Shown piece after piece: positions 53,546-63,153 of a stretch of DNA of 64,000 nt. Numbering within the stretch: position 1 is the stretch's first letter; each line of letters opens with the position of its first letter. The stretch covers positions 265,232 to 329,231 of the forward strand of contig NZ_UWFA01000475.1 in the NCBI RefSeq assembly GCF_900601905.1. The letters run 5' to 3'. This stretch comes from Pseudomonas viridiflava. Its GTDB lineage: Bacteria > Pseudomonadota > Gammaproteobacteria > Pseudomonadales > Pseudomonadaceae. A program made the position numbers and the translations under genes. The notes below the pieces were generated by a model. The model was not told where the DNA came from and searched no databases. It was given only the letters and a program-made list of their open reading frames with translations.

Positions 53546-55867
53546 ATGACTCGAACTCGTACTCCCCGCAAAGCAAAAAAACCTGCCCCCAGCCGCCTTC
53601 GTACCTGGCTAGGCTGGGCGTTGAAGCTCAGTATCGTCGGCGTTGTGGTGCTGGCAGGCTTCGCCATCTACCTGGATGCCGTTGTCCAGGAGAAGTTTTC
53701 CGGCAAGCGCTGGACCATCCCCGCCAAGGTGTATGCGCGCCCGCTCGAGCTTTTCGTCGGGCAAAAACTGAGCAAGGACGACTTTCTTATCGAGCTTGAC
53801 GCGCTGGGCTACCGGCGCGAGAGCGTGGCCAATGGTCCCGGTGCTGCTGCTGTCAGTGGCAACACGGTAGACCTTAACACCCGTGGTTTTCAGTTTTACG
53901 AAGGCAGCGACCCGGCACAGCAGATCCGCGTGCGGTTCTCCGGCGACTATGTTGCCGACCTGGCTTCGGGCAATGGCGCCAAGCTGGCAGTGGCTCGTCT
54001 GGAGCCCCTGATGATCGGTGGGCTGTACCCGAAAAATCTCGAAGATCGAATCCTGATCAAGCTTGATCAGGCACCGCCCTATCTGCTTGAAACCCTGGTC
54101 ACTGTCGAAGATCGGGACTTCTATCACCACTTCGGTGTATCGCCCAAATCCATCGCTCGTGCTTTCTGGGTCAACGCTTCGGCGGGGCAGATGCGCCAGG
54201 GCGGCAGTACGCTGACCCAGCAGTTGGTGAAGAACTTTTACCTGACCAACGAGCGCAGTCTGACTCGCAAGCTGACAGAAGCCATGATGGCGGTCTTGCT
54301 TGAAGTGCATTACAGCAAGCAGGAAATCCTCGAGGCCTACCTCAACGAAGTGTTCGTCGGTCAAGACGGGCAGCGCGCGGTGCATGGCTTCGGCCTTGCC
54401 AGCCAGTACTTCTTCAGTCAGCCATTGTCCGAGTTGAAGCTGCATCAGGTGGCGTTGCTGGTGGGGCTGGTCAAAGGGCCTTCCTATTACAACCCGCGCC
54501 GCAACCCCGAGCGCGCGCTGGAACGTCGCAATCTTGTGCTCGACCTGCTTGAGCAGCAGGGTGTCGCCACTGCCGAGGTGGTCGCTGCCGCCAAACAGAT
54601 GCCGTTGGGCGTGACCAAGACCGGCAGCCTGGCGGACAGCTCCTTTCCCGGTTTCCTTGATCTGGTCAAGCGCCAGCTACGCGAAGACTATCGCGACGAA
54701 GACTTGACTGAAGAAGGCCTGCGGATCTTCACCAGCTTCGACCCGATCCTGCAGATGAAGTCAGAATCGGCCATGAGCGAGGCCTTCAAGCGGCTTGCCG
54801 GGCGTAAAGGTGTCGACGACGTTGAAGCCGCCATGGTCGTGACCAACCCCGAGACGGGTGAAGTGCAGGCGTTGATCGGCAGTCGCAAGGCCGGTTATGC
54901 AGGTTTCAACCGGGCTATCGATGCCGTGAGGCCGATCGGCTCGCTGGTCAAGCCGGCTATTTACCTCACCGCTCTTGAGCAGCCGAGCAAGTACACCCTG
55001 ACCAGTTGGGTGGCGGACGAGCCGTTCCAGGTCAAAGGCGCAGATGGCCAGGTCTGGAAGCCGCAGAATTTCGACCACAAGGCCCATGGCAATATCTTCC
55101 TCTACCAGGGCCTGGCGCATTCCTACAACTTGTCGAGCGCCAAGCTCGGCCTGGAACTCGGCGTGCCGAATGTATTCAAAACCATCGGCAAACTGGGCGT
55201 GCAAACCGACTGGCCTGAGTATCCGTCGATGTTGCTGGGCGCCGGAGCTCTGAGTCCGATGCAGGTCGCGAACATGTATCAGACCATCGCCAATGGCGGT
55301 TTCAATACGCCGATGCGCGGGATTCGTAGCGTACTGACGGCAGAAGGCGAGCCGCTCAAACGCTATCCGTTCCAGATTCAACAGCGCTTTGATCCGGGCT
55401 CGATCTACCTGTTGCAGAACGCCATGCAGCGCGTGATGCGCGAAGGTACCGGGCGGTCGGTGTACAACGTGTTGCCGAGTTCGCTGAACCTGGCGGGCAA
55501 ATCCGGTACAACTAACGACTCGCGCGACAGCTGGTTCGCGGGTTTCAGTCAGGATCTGCTGGCGGTGGTGTGGCTGGGCCGTGACGATAACGGCAAAACG
55601 CCGTTTACCGGCGCCACGGGTGCCTTGCAGGTGTGGACCAGTTTCATGAAGAAAGCCGATCCGCTGCCGTTGGATATGGCGCTTCCAGGTAATGTCGTGC
55701 AGGTCTGGGTCAATGCTGCCACTGGGCAAGGCACTGATCCGAGCTGCCCGAATGCAGTACAGATGCCGTATATTCGCGGCAGTGAACCGGCGCCCGGTGC
55801 TTCCTGTGGTGGGCCTGCGGCCCCGGCCCAGGAAGTGATGGATTGGGTCAAGGGTTGGTTGAACTAG
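53546..55867 (+). CDS. mrcB: Bifunctional peptidoglycan synthase PBP1B
   Basis: Class A penicillin-binding protein. 773 residues: short cytoplasmic basic segment, TM helix ~29-49, UB2H domain (~70-150), GT51 glycosyltransferase with catalytic Glu in TVEDRDFYHHFG (near 188) and QGGSTLTQQLVKNFYL, and the transpeptidase with Ser in RPIGSLVKPAIYL (near 467), SYNLSSAKL, and KSGTTNDSRDSWF (near 653). No ribosome-binding site precedes the ATG. The activator lipoprotein gene follows ten bases later. Confidence 0.97.
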   Translation: MTRTRTPRKAKKPAPSRLRTWLGWALKLSIVGVVVLAGFAIYLDAVVQEKFSGKRWTIPAKVYARPLELFVGQKLSKDDFLIELDALGYRRESVANGPGAAAVSGNTVDLNTRGFQFYEGSDPAQQIRVRFSGDYVADLASGNGAKLAVARLEPLMIGGLYPKNLEDRILIKLDQAPPYLLETLVTVEDRDFYHHFGVSPKSIARAFWVNASAGQMRQGGSTLTQQLVKNFYLTNERSLTRKLTEAMMAVLLEVHYSKQEILEAYLNEVFVGQDGQRAVHGFGLASQYFFSQPLSELKLHQVALLVGLVKGPSYYNPRRNPERALERRNLVLDLLEQQGVATAEVVAAAKQMPLGVTKTGSLADSSFPGFLDLVKRQLREDYRDEDLTEEGLRIFTSFDPILQMKSESAMSEAFKRLAGRKGVDDVEAAMVVTNPETGEVQALIGSRKAGYAGFNRAIDAVRPIGSLVKPAIYLTALEQPSKYTLTSWVADEPFQVKGADGQVWKPQNFDHKAHGNIFLYQGLAHSYNLSSAKLGLELGVPNVFKTIGKLGVQTDWPEYPSMLLGAGALSPMQVANMYQTIANGGFNTPMRGIRSVLTAEGEPLKRYPFQIQQRFDPGSIYLLQNAMQRVMREGTGRSVYNVLPSSLNLAGKSGTTNDSRDSWFAGFSQDLLAVVWLGRDDNGKTPFTGATGALQVWTSFMKKADPLPLDMALPGNVVQVWVNAATGQGTDPSCPNAVQMPYIRGSEPAPGASCGGPAAPAQEVMDWVKGWLN

Positions 55868-55877
55868 GGGGTATCAA

Positions 55878-56609
55878 GTGAACAAATGGTTACTACCGGC
55901 TTTAGCGGCGCTGACATTGCTCAACGGTTGCGCCAGCGTGGAGCGCGGCTCGATTCCCGTGGTGGATTCCGGCTCCAGGGTTTCCAATAGCGAAAGGGTT
56001 GCTCGCACAGGTACGGCGCGCACCAACCCTGCCGTTGCGCAGGCTCCAGCCCAGGCGCAGGCAATGCCCCAGGACTCGGGCGTCGTCGTTATGGTGCCTG
56101 GCGCGGCCAATTCTGCTGCATCCGGTACTTATGCGGCCCCTGCCGCGCAGGCACCATTCAGCGTAAACACACCGATCGACACCTCGCCGGCCAGCGCGCC
56201 AGTGACCAATAACACCTACGAAATGCCCGCCACTCAGGCTCCTAGCGGAATTCCGTCCTCGGGCGGACTATCGGCCGACGAGCAACTGGATGGTCCGGTG
56301 CTTGCCTTGTTGACCACCGCGCAGCAACAGCAGAATGGTGGTGATCTGAATGGCGCGTCGTCGAGCCTGGAGCGTGCGCAGCGCGTTGCACCTCGCGAGC
56401 CTCAGGTCATCTACCGTCTGGCTCAGGTACGACTGGCGCAAGGCGACCCCGCTCAGGCTGAACAGCTGGCACAGCGTGGTCTGACTTATGCCAATGGCCG
56501 TCCGAGTCTTCAGGCCAGCCTGTGGGACATCATCGCGCAGGCACGCGAGAAGCAGGGTAACGCTGCTGGCGCGGCTCAGGCCCGTCAGAAAGCCAGGGTG
56601 GGTGCTTGA
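55878..56609 (+). CDS. lpoP: TPR lipoprotein, probable PBP1B activator LpoP
   Basis: 243 residues. Lipoprotein signal with lipobox LNGC (Cys18), then a long disordered Ala/Pro/Ser/Thr linker (~25-140) able to span the periplasm, and a C-terminal tetratricopeptide fold (~140-235, VLALLTTAQQQQNGGDLNGA, IYRLAQVRLAQGDPAQAEQLAQRGL). LpoP, a TPR lipoprotein encoded beside the PBP1b gene, activates PBP1b in P. aeruginosa. Assignment rests on position and architecture. Confidence 0.85.
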   Translation: MNKWLLPALAALTLLNGCASVERGSIPVVDSGSRVSNSERVARTGTARTNPAVAQAPAQAQAMPQDSGVVVMVPGAANSAASGTYAAPAAQAPFSVNTPIDTSPASAPVTNNTYEMPATQAPSGIPSSGGLSADEQLDGPVLALLTTAQQQQNGGDLNGASSSLERAQRVAPREPQVIYRLAQVRLAQGDPAQAEQLAQRGLTYANGRPSLQASLWDIIAQAREKQGNAAGAAQARQKARVGA

Positions 56610-56938
56610 TGGACAAGCGCTTTCCTGAGGTGGCGGAGCATTTGCTACTGATCGAGCGTGAGTTGCGGGCACTGGGCTGGTGGAGTGCTACACCGCCCAG
56701 CGCCCAGGCGCTGTCCAGCGGTGAACCGTTCTGTGTCGATACGCTGGAATTCGAGCAGTGGCTGCAGTGGATATTCCTGCCTCGCATGAAGCTGATTCTG
56801 GAAAATGACCAGCCTTTGCCCAATGCTTCGGGCATCCTCCAGATGGCGGAAATGGTTTACGCCACCCGCCAGCGCGAGACGCACCTGCTGCAGCAACTGC
56901 TTGCTCAATTCGATCAGTTGATCGCCGCCACGTGTTAG
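56609..56938 (+). CDS. YqcC-family protein
   Basis: 109 residues, all-alpha. The ATG shares one base with the lpoP stop. Conserved features LLIERELRALGWW near 13 and FCVDTLEFEQWLQWIFLPRMKLILE near 41 identify the YqcC (DUF446) family, function unknown. Co-transcribed with mrcB-lpoP. Its end overlaps the convergent DUF4124 gene by four bases. Confidence 0.85.
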   Translation: MDKRFPEVAEHLLLIERELRALGWWSATPPSAQALSSGEPFCVDTLEFEQWLQWIFLPRMKLILENDQPLPNASGILQMAEMVYATRQRETHLLQQLLAQFDQLIAATC

Positions 56939-57378
56939 AGCGGGTCCGTGCAGTTGTTCTGGATTGCGACCTCGGTCTCGGCAACCCGTGCCTTGCGTTC
57001 ATCTTCGTTCAAGCGCCTCAACCCACCCTCGACCTGCTCGCGCACTCGGGGGTTGTTCTGCAACTGAGAAAGATTGGTGCGCAAGGTTTTGCAGCCCTCG
57101 CTGCGTTGCGCCTCTTCCTGGGCGATTTTCTTTTTGACTTCGATATCGATAGCGCGCTGCTCAGTCTGCCCAGCGGGCTTGGGCTGCACAGGGCTGCTGC
57201 CCGATGCAGAGCCACTGGAGGGCGTCTTGAGATCGATCTGCTGGGTTTGCTGGCCCGCGGGCGGCTGAGCGTCAAAATGCGTGACGCCCTGCGCATCTAC
57301 CCATTTATAGATAGGCGCCGCCTGGCTGGTCGCGCTAAAAGCCAGCGTTAAGAGGGCTGCGGCGATCATGCGATGCAT
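56935..57378 (-). CDS. Secreted DUF4124 protein
   Basis: 147 residues. Signal peptide MHRMIAAALLTLAFSATSQA, then the DUF4124 domain APIYKWVDAQGVTHFDAQPP (~21-55), a Ser/Gln/Lys linker, and a charged helical C terminus with two Cys. Typical periplasmic pseudomonad protein of unknown role, convergent with yqcC. Confidence 0.85.
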   Translation of the reverse strand: MHRMIAAALLTLAFSATSQAAPIYKWVDAQGVTHFDAQPPAGQQTQQIDLKTPSSGSASGSSPVQPKPAGQTEQRAIDIEVKKKIAQEEAQRSEGCKTLRTNLSQLQNNPRVREQVEGGLRRLNEDERKARVAETEVAIQNNCTDPL

Positions 57379-57780
57379 GCTGCTTCCTTGAAATTGAATT
57401 CGTGGTGCAAATTACCATAAGCCCGCAACGGCGACCTTATTCAGTGCGTTCAAGTGGCCTTTGCGAGAAGAAAGCTCACGGATGACTTGACTTGGGGCAG
57501 GCGAATCACAACAATCCAAAGTTCGCCGTGGAAGGACTGCCAGAAGCAGGCCATCTCGGTAGATCATGAGGCGCACACCCGCGCCGACCTGTAACACCCG
57601 CAACGCGTTACCTCGCGCTGGGTGGGAATGCCCCGCAACACTCAGGGTCATCCCAATACTTGCTCAGTCAGTGCTGACGTAGTCGGCGACCACCGTCGCT
57701 CATGCTCTGCTTGGCAGTAAAACCTATTAAGACCCGTCCTCGTGTGTGGACGGTATTCTGGCGTTTTAGAGGTGAACAAC
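57379..57780. other. ilvI upstream region
   Basis: 402 bases. It holds a hairpin CCGTCC/GGACGG at 57734-57753, 14 bases before the ribosome-binding site AGAGG (57768-57772). A 79-codon minus-strand open frame (57412-57651) has a weak start context and third-position GC lower than its neighbours, so I do not call it a gene. I see no run of Ile, Val or Leu codons in a short upstream ORF, hence no classical leader-peptide attenuator. Confidence 0.5.
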
Positions 57781-59505
57781 GTGGAGCTCTTATCCGGCGC
57801 TGAAATGGTCGTCCGCTTTTTGCGTGACGAAGGCGTTAAGCATATCTATGGGTACCCTGGCGGCGCCCTCCTGCATATTTACGACGCCCTGTTCAAAGAA
57901 CCTGCCGTAAACCACATTCTTGTTCGCCACGAACAGGCGGCCACGCACATGGCTGACGGTTATGCGCGTGCCACCGGCAAGGCGGGTGTGGTGCTGGTGA
58001 CTTCGGGCCCTGGCGCGACGAACGCCATTACCGGGATCGCGACTGCTTATATGGACTCGATCCCGATGGTGGTTCTGTCGGGGCAGGTAGCCAGTACTCT
58101 GGTGGGCACCGATGCGTTCCAGGAAACCGACATGATCGGTATTTCGCGGCCTATCGTGAAGCACAGCTTCATGATCAAGCATCCGTCAGAAATTCCCGAG
58201 GTTCTGAAAAAAGCTTTCTATCTGGCTCAATCCGGTCGTCCGGGCCCGGTGGTTGTCGACATTCCGAAGGACATGACCAACCCGGCTGAAAAGTTCGAGT
58301 ACGTGTTCCCCAAGAAAGCCAAGCTGCGTTCCTACAGCCCGGCGGTTCGTGGCCATTCGGGTCAGATCCGCAAGGCGGTGGAAATGCTGCTCGCAGCCAA
58401 GCGCCCGATCATCTATGCCGGTGGCGGCGTGGTGATGGGCAACGGCTCCGAGCCGCTGACCGAACTGGCCCAGAAGCTCAACACACCGGTGACCAATACC
58501 CTGATGGGGCTGGGCAGTTATCCGGGCATGGACCGTCAGTTCGTCGGCATGCTGGGCATGCACGGCAGCTACACCGCCAACCTCGCCATGCACCACGCCG
58601 ATGTGATTCTGGCAGTCGGCGCGCGTTTCGATGACCGAGTGATCAATGGCGCGGCCAAGTTCTGCCCGAATGCCAAGATCATCCACATCGACATCGATCC
58701 GGCGTCCATTTCCAAGACCATCAAGGCTGATGTGCCTATCGTTGGTCCGGTTGAAAGTGTATTGACCGAGATGGTCGCGACGCTCAAGGACATCGGCGAG
58801 CTGCCGGACAAGGCAGCCGTGGCGTCCTGGTGGAAGCAGATTGACGAGTGGCGCGGTGATCGCGACCTGTTCCCGTACAACCCGGGCGACGGCAGTGTCA
58901 TCAAACCGCAGAAAGTCATCGAAACCCTTTGCGAAGTCACCAACGGTGATGCTTTCGTGACCTCCGACGTCGGTCAGCATCAGATGTTTGCCGCGCAGTA
59001 TTACCGCTTCAACAAGCCCAATCGCTGGATCAACTCCGGCGGCCTGGGCACCATGGGCTTCGGTTTTCCGGCGGCCATGGGCGTCAAGCTCAGCTTCCCG
59101 GAGGCGCATGTTGCATGCGTGACCGGCGAAGGCAGCATCCAGATGAACATTCAGGAGCTGTCCACCTGTCTGCAGTACGGCCTGCCGGTGAAGATCATTC
59201 TGCTCAACAACGGCGTGCTCGGCATGGTCCGTCAATGGCAGGACATGAGCTACAGCGGTCGTCACTCGCACTCTTATATGGAGTCGCTGCCGGACTTCGT
59301 GAAGCTGGTCGAGGCTTATGGGCACGTCGGTATGAAAATCACCGATCTGAAAGATCTCAAGCCGAAGATGGAAGAAGCCTTCGCCATGACTGATCGTCTG
59401 GTGTTCATCGATATCCAGGTCGACGTCACCGAGCACGTTTATCCGATGCAGATCAAAGACGGCTCCATGCGCGATATGTGGCTGAGCAAGACGGAGCGGA
59501 CTTAA
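57781..59505 (+). CDS. ilvI: Acetolactate synthase large subunit
   Basis: ThDP enzyme making acetolactate or acetohydroxybutyrate for Val/Leu/Ile. 574 residues from GTG 57781 (MELLSGAEMVVRFL) with AGAGG eight bases upstream; GTG 57772 is an in-frame alternative. Catalytic Glu in LVRHEQAATHMADGYAR near 47-63, FAD/ThDP core, and the ThDP motif GEGSIQMNIQELSTC near 448 through NN. The small-subunit gene follows after two bases. Confidence 0.96.
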   Translation: MELLSGAEMVVRFLRDEGVKHIYGYPGGALLHIYDALFKEPAVNHILVRHEQAATHMADGYARATGKAGVVLVTSGPGATNAITGIATAYMDSIPMVVLSGQVASTLVGTDAFQETDMIGISRPIVKHSFMIKHPSEIPEVLKKAFYLAQSGRPGPVVVDIPKDMTNPAEKFEYVFPKKAKLRSYSPAVRGHSGQIRKAVEMLLAAKRPIIYAGGGVVMGNGSEPLTELAQKLNTPVTNTLMGLGSYPGMDRQFVGMLGMHGSYTANLAMHHADVILAVGARFDDRVINGAAKFCPNAKIIHIDIDPASISKTIKADVPIVGPVESVLTEMVATLKDIGELPDKAAVASWWKQIDEWRGDRDLFPYNPGDGSVIKPQKVIETLCEVTNGDAFVTSDVGQHQMFAAQYYRFNKPNRWINSGGLGTMGFGFPAAMGVKLSFPEAHVACVTGEGSIQMNIQELSTCLQYGLPVKIILLNNGVLGMVRQWQDMSYSGRHSHSYMESLPDFVKLVEAYGHVGMKITDLKDLKPKMEEAFAMTDRLVFIDIQVDVTEHVYPMQIKDGSMRDMWLSKTERT

Positions 59506-59507
59506 TC

Positions 59508-59999
59508 ATGCGGCACATCATTTCGCTTTTGCTGGAAAACGAACCGGGTGCGTTGTCCCGCGTCGTGGGTCTGTTTTCGCAGCGCAACTACAACATCGAA
59601 AGCCTGACCGTGGCACCTACGGAAGACCCGACCCTGTCGCGTCTGACACTGACCACGGTTGGCCAGGATGAAGTGATCGAGCAGATCACCAAGAACCTCA
59701 ACAAGCTGGTCGAAGTGGTCAAGCTCGTCGATCTGTCGGAGAGTGCTCACATCGAGCGTGAACTGATGCTGATCAAGGTCAAGGCCACCGGTGCTCAGCG
59801 CGCCGAGATCAAACGCACCACGGATATCTTCCGCGGGCAAATCGTTGACGTCTCAGCGAGCGTTTATACCGTGCAGCTGACCGGTACGAGCGACAAGCTG
59901 GACAGCTTCATTCAGGCCATCGGCACTGCCGCTATCCTGGAAACAGTACGCAGCGGCGTGACGGGCATTGCCCGTGGCGACAAAGTGCTGAGCATTTAA
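59508..59999 (+). CDS. ilvH: Acetolactate synthase regulatory subunit
   Basis: Activates IlvI and confers valine feedback inhibition. 163 residues from ATG 59508 (MRHIISLLLENEPGALSRV), which is the N-terminal ACT domain with conserved GALSRVVGLFSQRNYNIESLT (valine-binding; in part). A C-terminal ALS_ss domain follows. The earlier in-frame start at 59478 lies within ilvI. Confidence 0.96.
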   Translation: MRHIISLLLENEPGALSRVVGLFSQRNYNIESLTVAPTEDPTLSRLTLTTVGQDEVIEQITKNLNKLVEVVKLVDLSESAHIERELMLIKVKATGAQRAEIKRTTDIFRGQIVDVSASVYTVQLTGTSDKLDSFIQAIGTAAILETVRSGVTGIARGDKVLSI

Positions 60000-60046
60000 T
60001 CTTATTTAGCAAAATGGCCTGACGGCCGTGATAACAGGGGAATTTC

Positions 60047-61063
60047 ATGAAAGTTTATTACGACAAAGACTGCGACCTTTCGATCATCCAGGGCAAAAAA
60101 GTTGCCATCATCGGTTACGGTTCCCAAGGCCACGCTCAAGCGTGCAACCTGAAAGACTCCGGCGTAGATGTCACTGTTGGCCTGCGTAAAGGTTCGGCTA
60201 CTGTCGCCAAAGCTGAAGCTCACGGCCTGAAAGTGACTGACGTTGCTTCCGCTGTTGCTGCCGCTGATCTGGTCATGATCCTGACTCCGGACGAGTTCCA
60301 GTCCCAGCTGTACAAGAACGAAATCGAGCCGAACATCAAGCAGGGCGCTACCCTGGCTTTCTCCCACGGTTTCGCGATTCACTACAACCAGGTCGTGCCT
60401 CGCGCTGACCTGGACGTGATCATGATCGCGCCTAAAGCGCCGGGTCACACCGTACGTACCGAATTCGTCAAGGGCGGCGGTATTCCTGACCTGATCGCTA
60501 TCTATCAGGACGCCACCGGCAACGCTAAAAACGTTGCACTGTCTTACGCTTCGGGCGTGGGCGGCGGTCGTACCGGCATCATCGAAACCACCTTCAAGGA
60601 CGAAACTGAAACCGACCTGTTCGGCGAGCAAGCCGTTCTGTGTGGTGGTACCGTTGAATTGGTCAAGGCAGGCTTCGAAACGCTGGTTGAAGCTGGCTAC
60701 GCTCCGGAAATGGCTTACTTCGAGTGCCTGCACGAATTGAAGCTGATCGTTGACCTCATGTACGAAGGCGGTATCGCCAACATGAACTACTCGATCTCCA
60801 ACAACGCCGAGTACGGCGAGTACGTAACCGGTCCTGAGGTCATCAACGCTGAATCCCGTCAAGCCATGCGCAATGCTCTCAAGCGCATCCAGGACGGCGA
60901 ATACGCGAAGATGTTCATCAGCGAAGGCGCCACTGGCTACCCGTCGATGACCGCCAAGCGCCGTAACAACGCCGCCCACGGTATTGAGATCATCGGCGAG
61001 CAACTGCGCTCCATGATGCCTTGGATCGGTGCCAACAAGATCGTCGATAAAGCCAAGAACTAA
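60047..61063 (+). CDS. ilvC: Ketol-acid reductoisomerase
   Basis: NADP and Mg-dependent second step of branched-chain synthesis. 338 residues, short class I form. NADP motif IIGYGSQGHAQACNLKDSG near 18-36 with Arg/Ser phosphate contacts in LRKGSAT. The knotted domain has metal ligands in DLFGEQAVLCGGTVEL (near 190) and LIVDLMYEGGIANMNYSIS (near 230). Codon usage is strongly biased, as expected for a highly expressed gene. Its own terminator follows. Confidence 0.97.
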   Translation: MKVYYDKDCDLSIIQGKKVAIIGYGSQGHAQACNLKDSGVDVTVGLRKGSATVAKAEAHGLKVTDVASAVAAADLVMILTPDEFQSQLYKNEIEPNIKQGATLAFSHGFAIHYNQVVPRADLDVIMIAPKAPGHTVRTEFVKGGGIPDLIAIYQDATGNAKNVALSYASGVGGGRTGIIETTFKDETETDLFGEQAVLCGGTVELVKAGFETLVEAGYAPEMAYFECLHELKLIVDLMYEGGIANMNYSISNNAEYGEYVTGPEVINAESRQAMRNALKRIQDGEYAKMFISEGATGYPSMTAKRRNNAAHGIEIIGEQLRSMMPWIGANKIVDKAKN

Positions 61064-61090
61064 GTTCTCGCGACGCTGTTCCACGCTACG

Positions 61091-61119
61091 AAAAACGCGA
61101 CCAATGGGTCGCGTTTTTT
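61091..61119 (+). terminator. Intrinsic terminator after ilvC
   Basis: AAAAACGCGACC, loop AATG, GGTCGCGTTTTTT. Perfect stem with A and T flanks, 28 bases after the ilvC stop. Confidence 0.92.
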
Positions 61120-61219
61120 CGTTATGGGGCAAGGTCTGGTATAAAGCTGCATCGTTTGCAGACGAACCCTCGTCGCAGGCATCTGTCGAAATTTTCCACA
61201 CCGTTGCAAGGTAAAGTCC

Positions 61220-62077
61220 ATGAGCGAACGTCCTGAAGAGCCACGCAAGGCCTCTGACGCCGAAAGCCTGCTACCGATCGATGAGCATATTGAAGAAGGC
61301 CATGACGCCGAAGGGCGCAAGGTCCGGCATCGCGGCATCTATCTGCTGCCAAACCTGTTCACCACTGCGAACCTGTTCGCGGGTTTCTATTCCATTATCA
61401 GTTCCATGAGTGCGCAAAGCGCCCTGGCTGCAGGAGATGCGGCAGGGGCGAGCAAGTATTTTGCGTTCGCCGCGATCGCTATCTTCGTGGCGATGGTGCT
61501 CGACGGCCTGGATGGACGCGTCGCACGCATGACCAATACCCAGAGTGCATTCGGGGCAGAATACGATTCGCTGTCCGACATGGTTGCCTTCGGTGTCGCG
61601 CCGGCACTGCTGGCTTTCGGATGGGCGCTGGGCGATATGGGTAAAGTCGGCTGGATGGTTGCCTTTATTTATGTAGCGGGCGCGGCGCTGCGACTGGCGC
61701 GCTTCAATACGATGGTTGGTAAGGCCGACAAACGCTACTTCATCGGGCTGGCCAGCCCTGCTGCAGCGGGTGTCGTGGCGGGTACGGTCTGGGCGTTCAG
61801 CGATTACGGTATCCAGGGCTCAAAGCTGTCGTTTTTAGTGGCCTTGTTGGTTGCTGCTGCTGGCATGCTGATGGTCAGTAATATCAAGTACAACAGCTTC
61901 AAGGAGCTGGACCTCAAGGGGCGGGTGCCGTTTGTCGCGATTCTTGCGGTGGTGTTGGTTTTTGCTGTCGTATTCAGCGACCCGCCGCGCATCCTGCTGC
62001 TGATTTTCCTCGGTTATGCAGCATCCGGCCCTATTCAATATTTGTTACGCCTGCGTCGCCGCAAATCCGCCGAGTGA
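61220..62077 (+). CDS. pssA: CDP-diacylglycerol-serine O-phosphatidyltransferase
   Basis: Phosphatidylserine synthase, first step to phosphatidylethanolamine. 285 residues, the integral-membrane CDP-alcohol phosphotransferase type rather than the E. coli PLD type. The signature is DGLDGRVARMTNTQSAFGAE followed by YDSLSDMVAFG (about 97-127), with all conserved Asp. About seven transmembrane helices after a charged cytoplasmic N terminus. Confidence 0.94.
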   Translation: MSERPEEPRKASDAESLLPIDEHIEEGHDAEGRKVRHRGIYLLPNLFTTANLFAGFYSIISSMSAQSALAAGDAAGASKYFAFAAIAIFVAMVLDGLDGRVARMTNTQSAFGAEYDSLSDMVAFGVAPALLAFGWALGDMGKVGWMVAFIYVAGAALRLARFNTMVGKADKRYFIGLASPAAAGVVAGTVWAFSDYGIQGSKLSFLVALLVAAAGMLMVSNIKYNSFKELDLKGRVPFVAILAVVLVFAVVFSDPPRILLLIFLGYAASGPIQYLLRLRRRKSAE

Positions 62078-62139
62078 TGTAATTTCCCCCATACTCCACA
62101 GTCTATTGGTGCATCAGTTCCCTAGGCCGTGGAGTCATC

Positions 62140-63153
62140 ATGCTAATCAAAATTCCCTCAGCGTCCGATTGCAAAGAATCGGACGTTACCCCCGAGTCCT
62201 TCTATCTTTCTCGCCGTGCGCTGTTGGGTAGCTCTCTCGCCGGCCTGGCGGTCAGCGCAATGCCCAGCTGGGCGAGTGCCGCAGATCCTTCCCTTTATCC
62301 CGATGTTGAAGCTGGCAAGACGCCTTCCTGGTTTACTGAAAAACTGCCCGGCACGAAATGGCAGGCGGTGAATGTCAAAGGGGAAGCAATCACGCCTTAT
62401 AAAGACGCGACTCACTACAACAACTTCTATGAGTTCGGCACCGACAAGGGCGACCCGGCGCAAAACGCGGGTTCGCTGAAAACCGAGCCGTGGAGTGTGG
62501 TCATTGACGGCGAGGTGGGCAAGCCAGGTCGCTATGCCCTCGAAGACTTCATGAGGCCGTATCAGTTGGAGGAGCGTATTTATCGACTGCGCTGTGTCGA
62601 GGCCTGGTCGATGGTGATCCCGTGGATCGGTTTCCCTATATCCGAGCTGCTCAAGCAGGTCGAGCCGACATCCAAAGCCAAATACATTCGCTTTGAAACG
62701 TTGCAGGACCCTAAAAGCATGCCGGGGCAGCGCTCTGGCTTCGCCCTTATCGACTGGCCTTATGTAGAGGGCCTGCGGCTGGACGAGGCGATGAATCCGC
62801 TGGCCATCCTGGCAGTGGGCATGTACGGCCGCGAGCTGCCCAATCAGAATGGCGCGCCGTTGCGTCTCATCGTGCCGTGGAAGTATGGCTTCAAAAGTGT
62901 GAAGTCCATCGTGCGGATCAGCTTGGTCAGTGAGCAGCCCAAGACCACTTGGCAAAGCATTGCTGCCAACGAATACGGTTTCTACGCCAACGTGAACCCG
63001 ACTGTGGATCACCCGCGCTGGACTCAGGCGCGGGAGCGCAGATTGCCAAGCGGACTTTTCAGCCCCAACGTGCGGCAAACCGAGATGTTCAATGGCTATG
63101 GGGAGGAGGTTGCTTCCTTATATACAGGCATGGATCTGCGGAAGGACTATTGA
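62140..63153 (+). CDS. msrP: Methionine sulfoxide reductase catalytic subunit MsrP (YedY)
   Basis: Periplasmic molybdenum-cofactor enzyme repairing oxidised methionines. 337 residues. Tat signal with twin Arg in YLSRRALLGSSLAGLAVS (about 22-39) and an AxA cleavage region ASAADP. The Mo-ligating Cys is Cys152 in YRLRCVEAWSMVIPW. Conserved PWKYGFKSVKSI follows. The stop overlaps the msrQ start by one base. Confidence 0.95.
   Translation: MLIKIPSASDCKESDVTPESFYLSRRALLGSSLAGLAVSAMPSWASAADPSLYPDVEAGKTPSWFTEKLPGTKWQAVNVKGEAITPYKDATHYNNFYEFGTDKGDPAQNAGSLKTEPWSVVIDGEVGKPGRYALEDFMRPYQLEERIYRLRCVEAWSMVIPWIGFPISELLKQVEPTSKAKYIRFETLQDPKSMPGQRSGFALIDWPYVEGLRLDEAMNPLAILAVGMYGRELPNQNGAPLRLIVPWKYGFKSVKSIVRISLVSEQPKTTWQSIAANEYGFYANVNPTVDHPRWTQARERRLPSGLFSPNVRQTEMFNGYGEEVASLYTGMDLRKDY

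Noticed and set aside
57412..57651. 79-codon minus-strand ORF upstream of ilvI
   Set aside because: Weak ribosome-binding site, lower third-position GC than neighbours and no recognisable domain. A comparison across species would decide.
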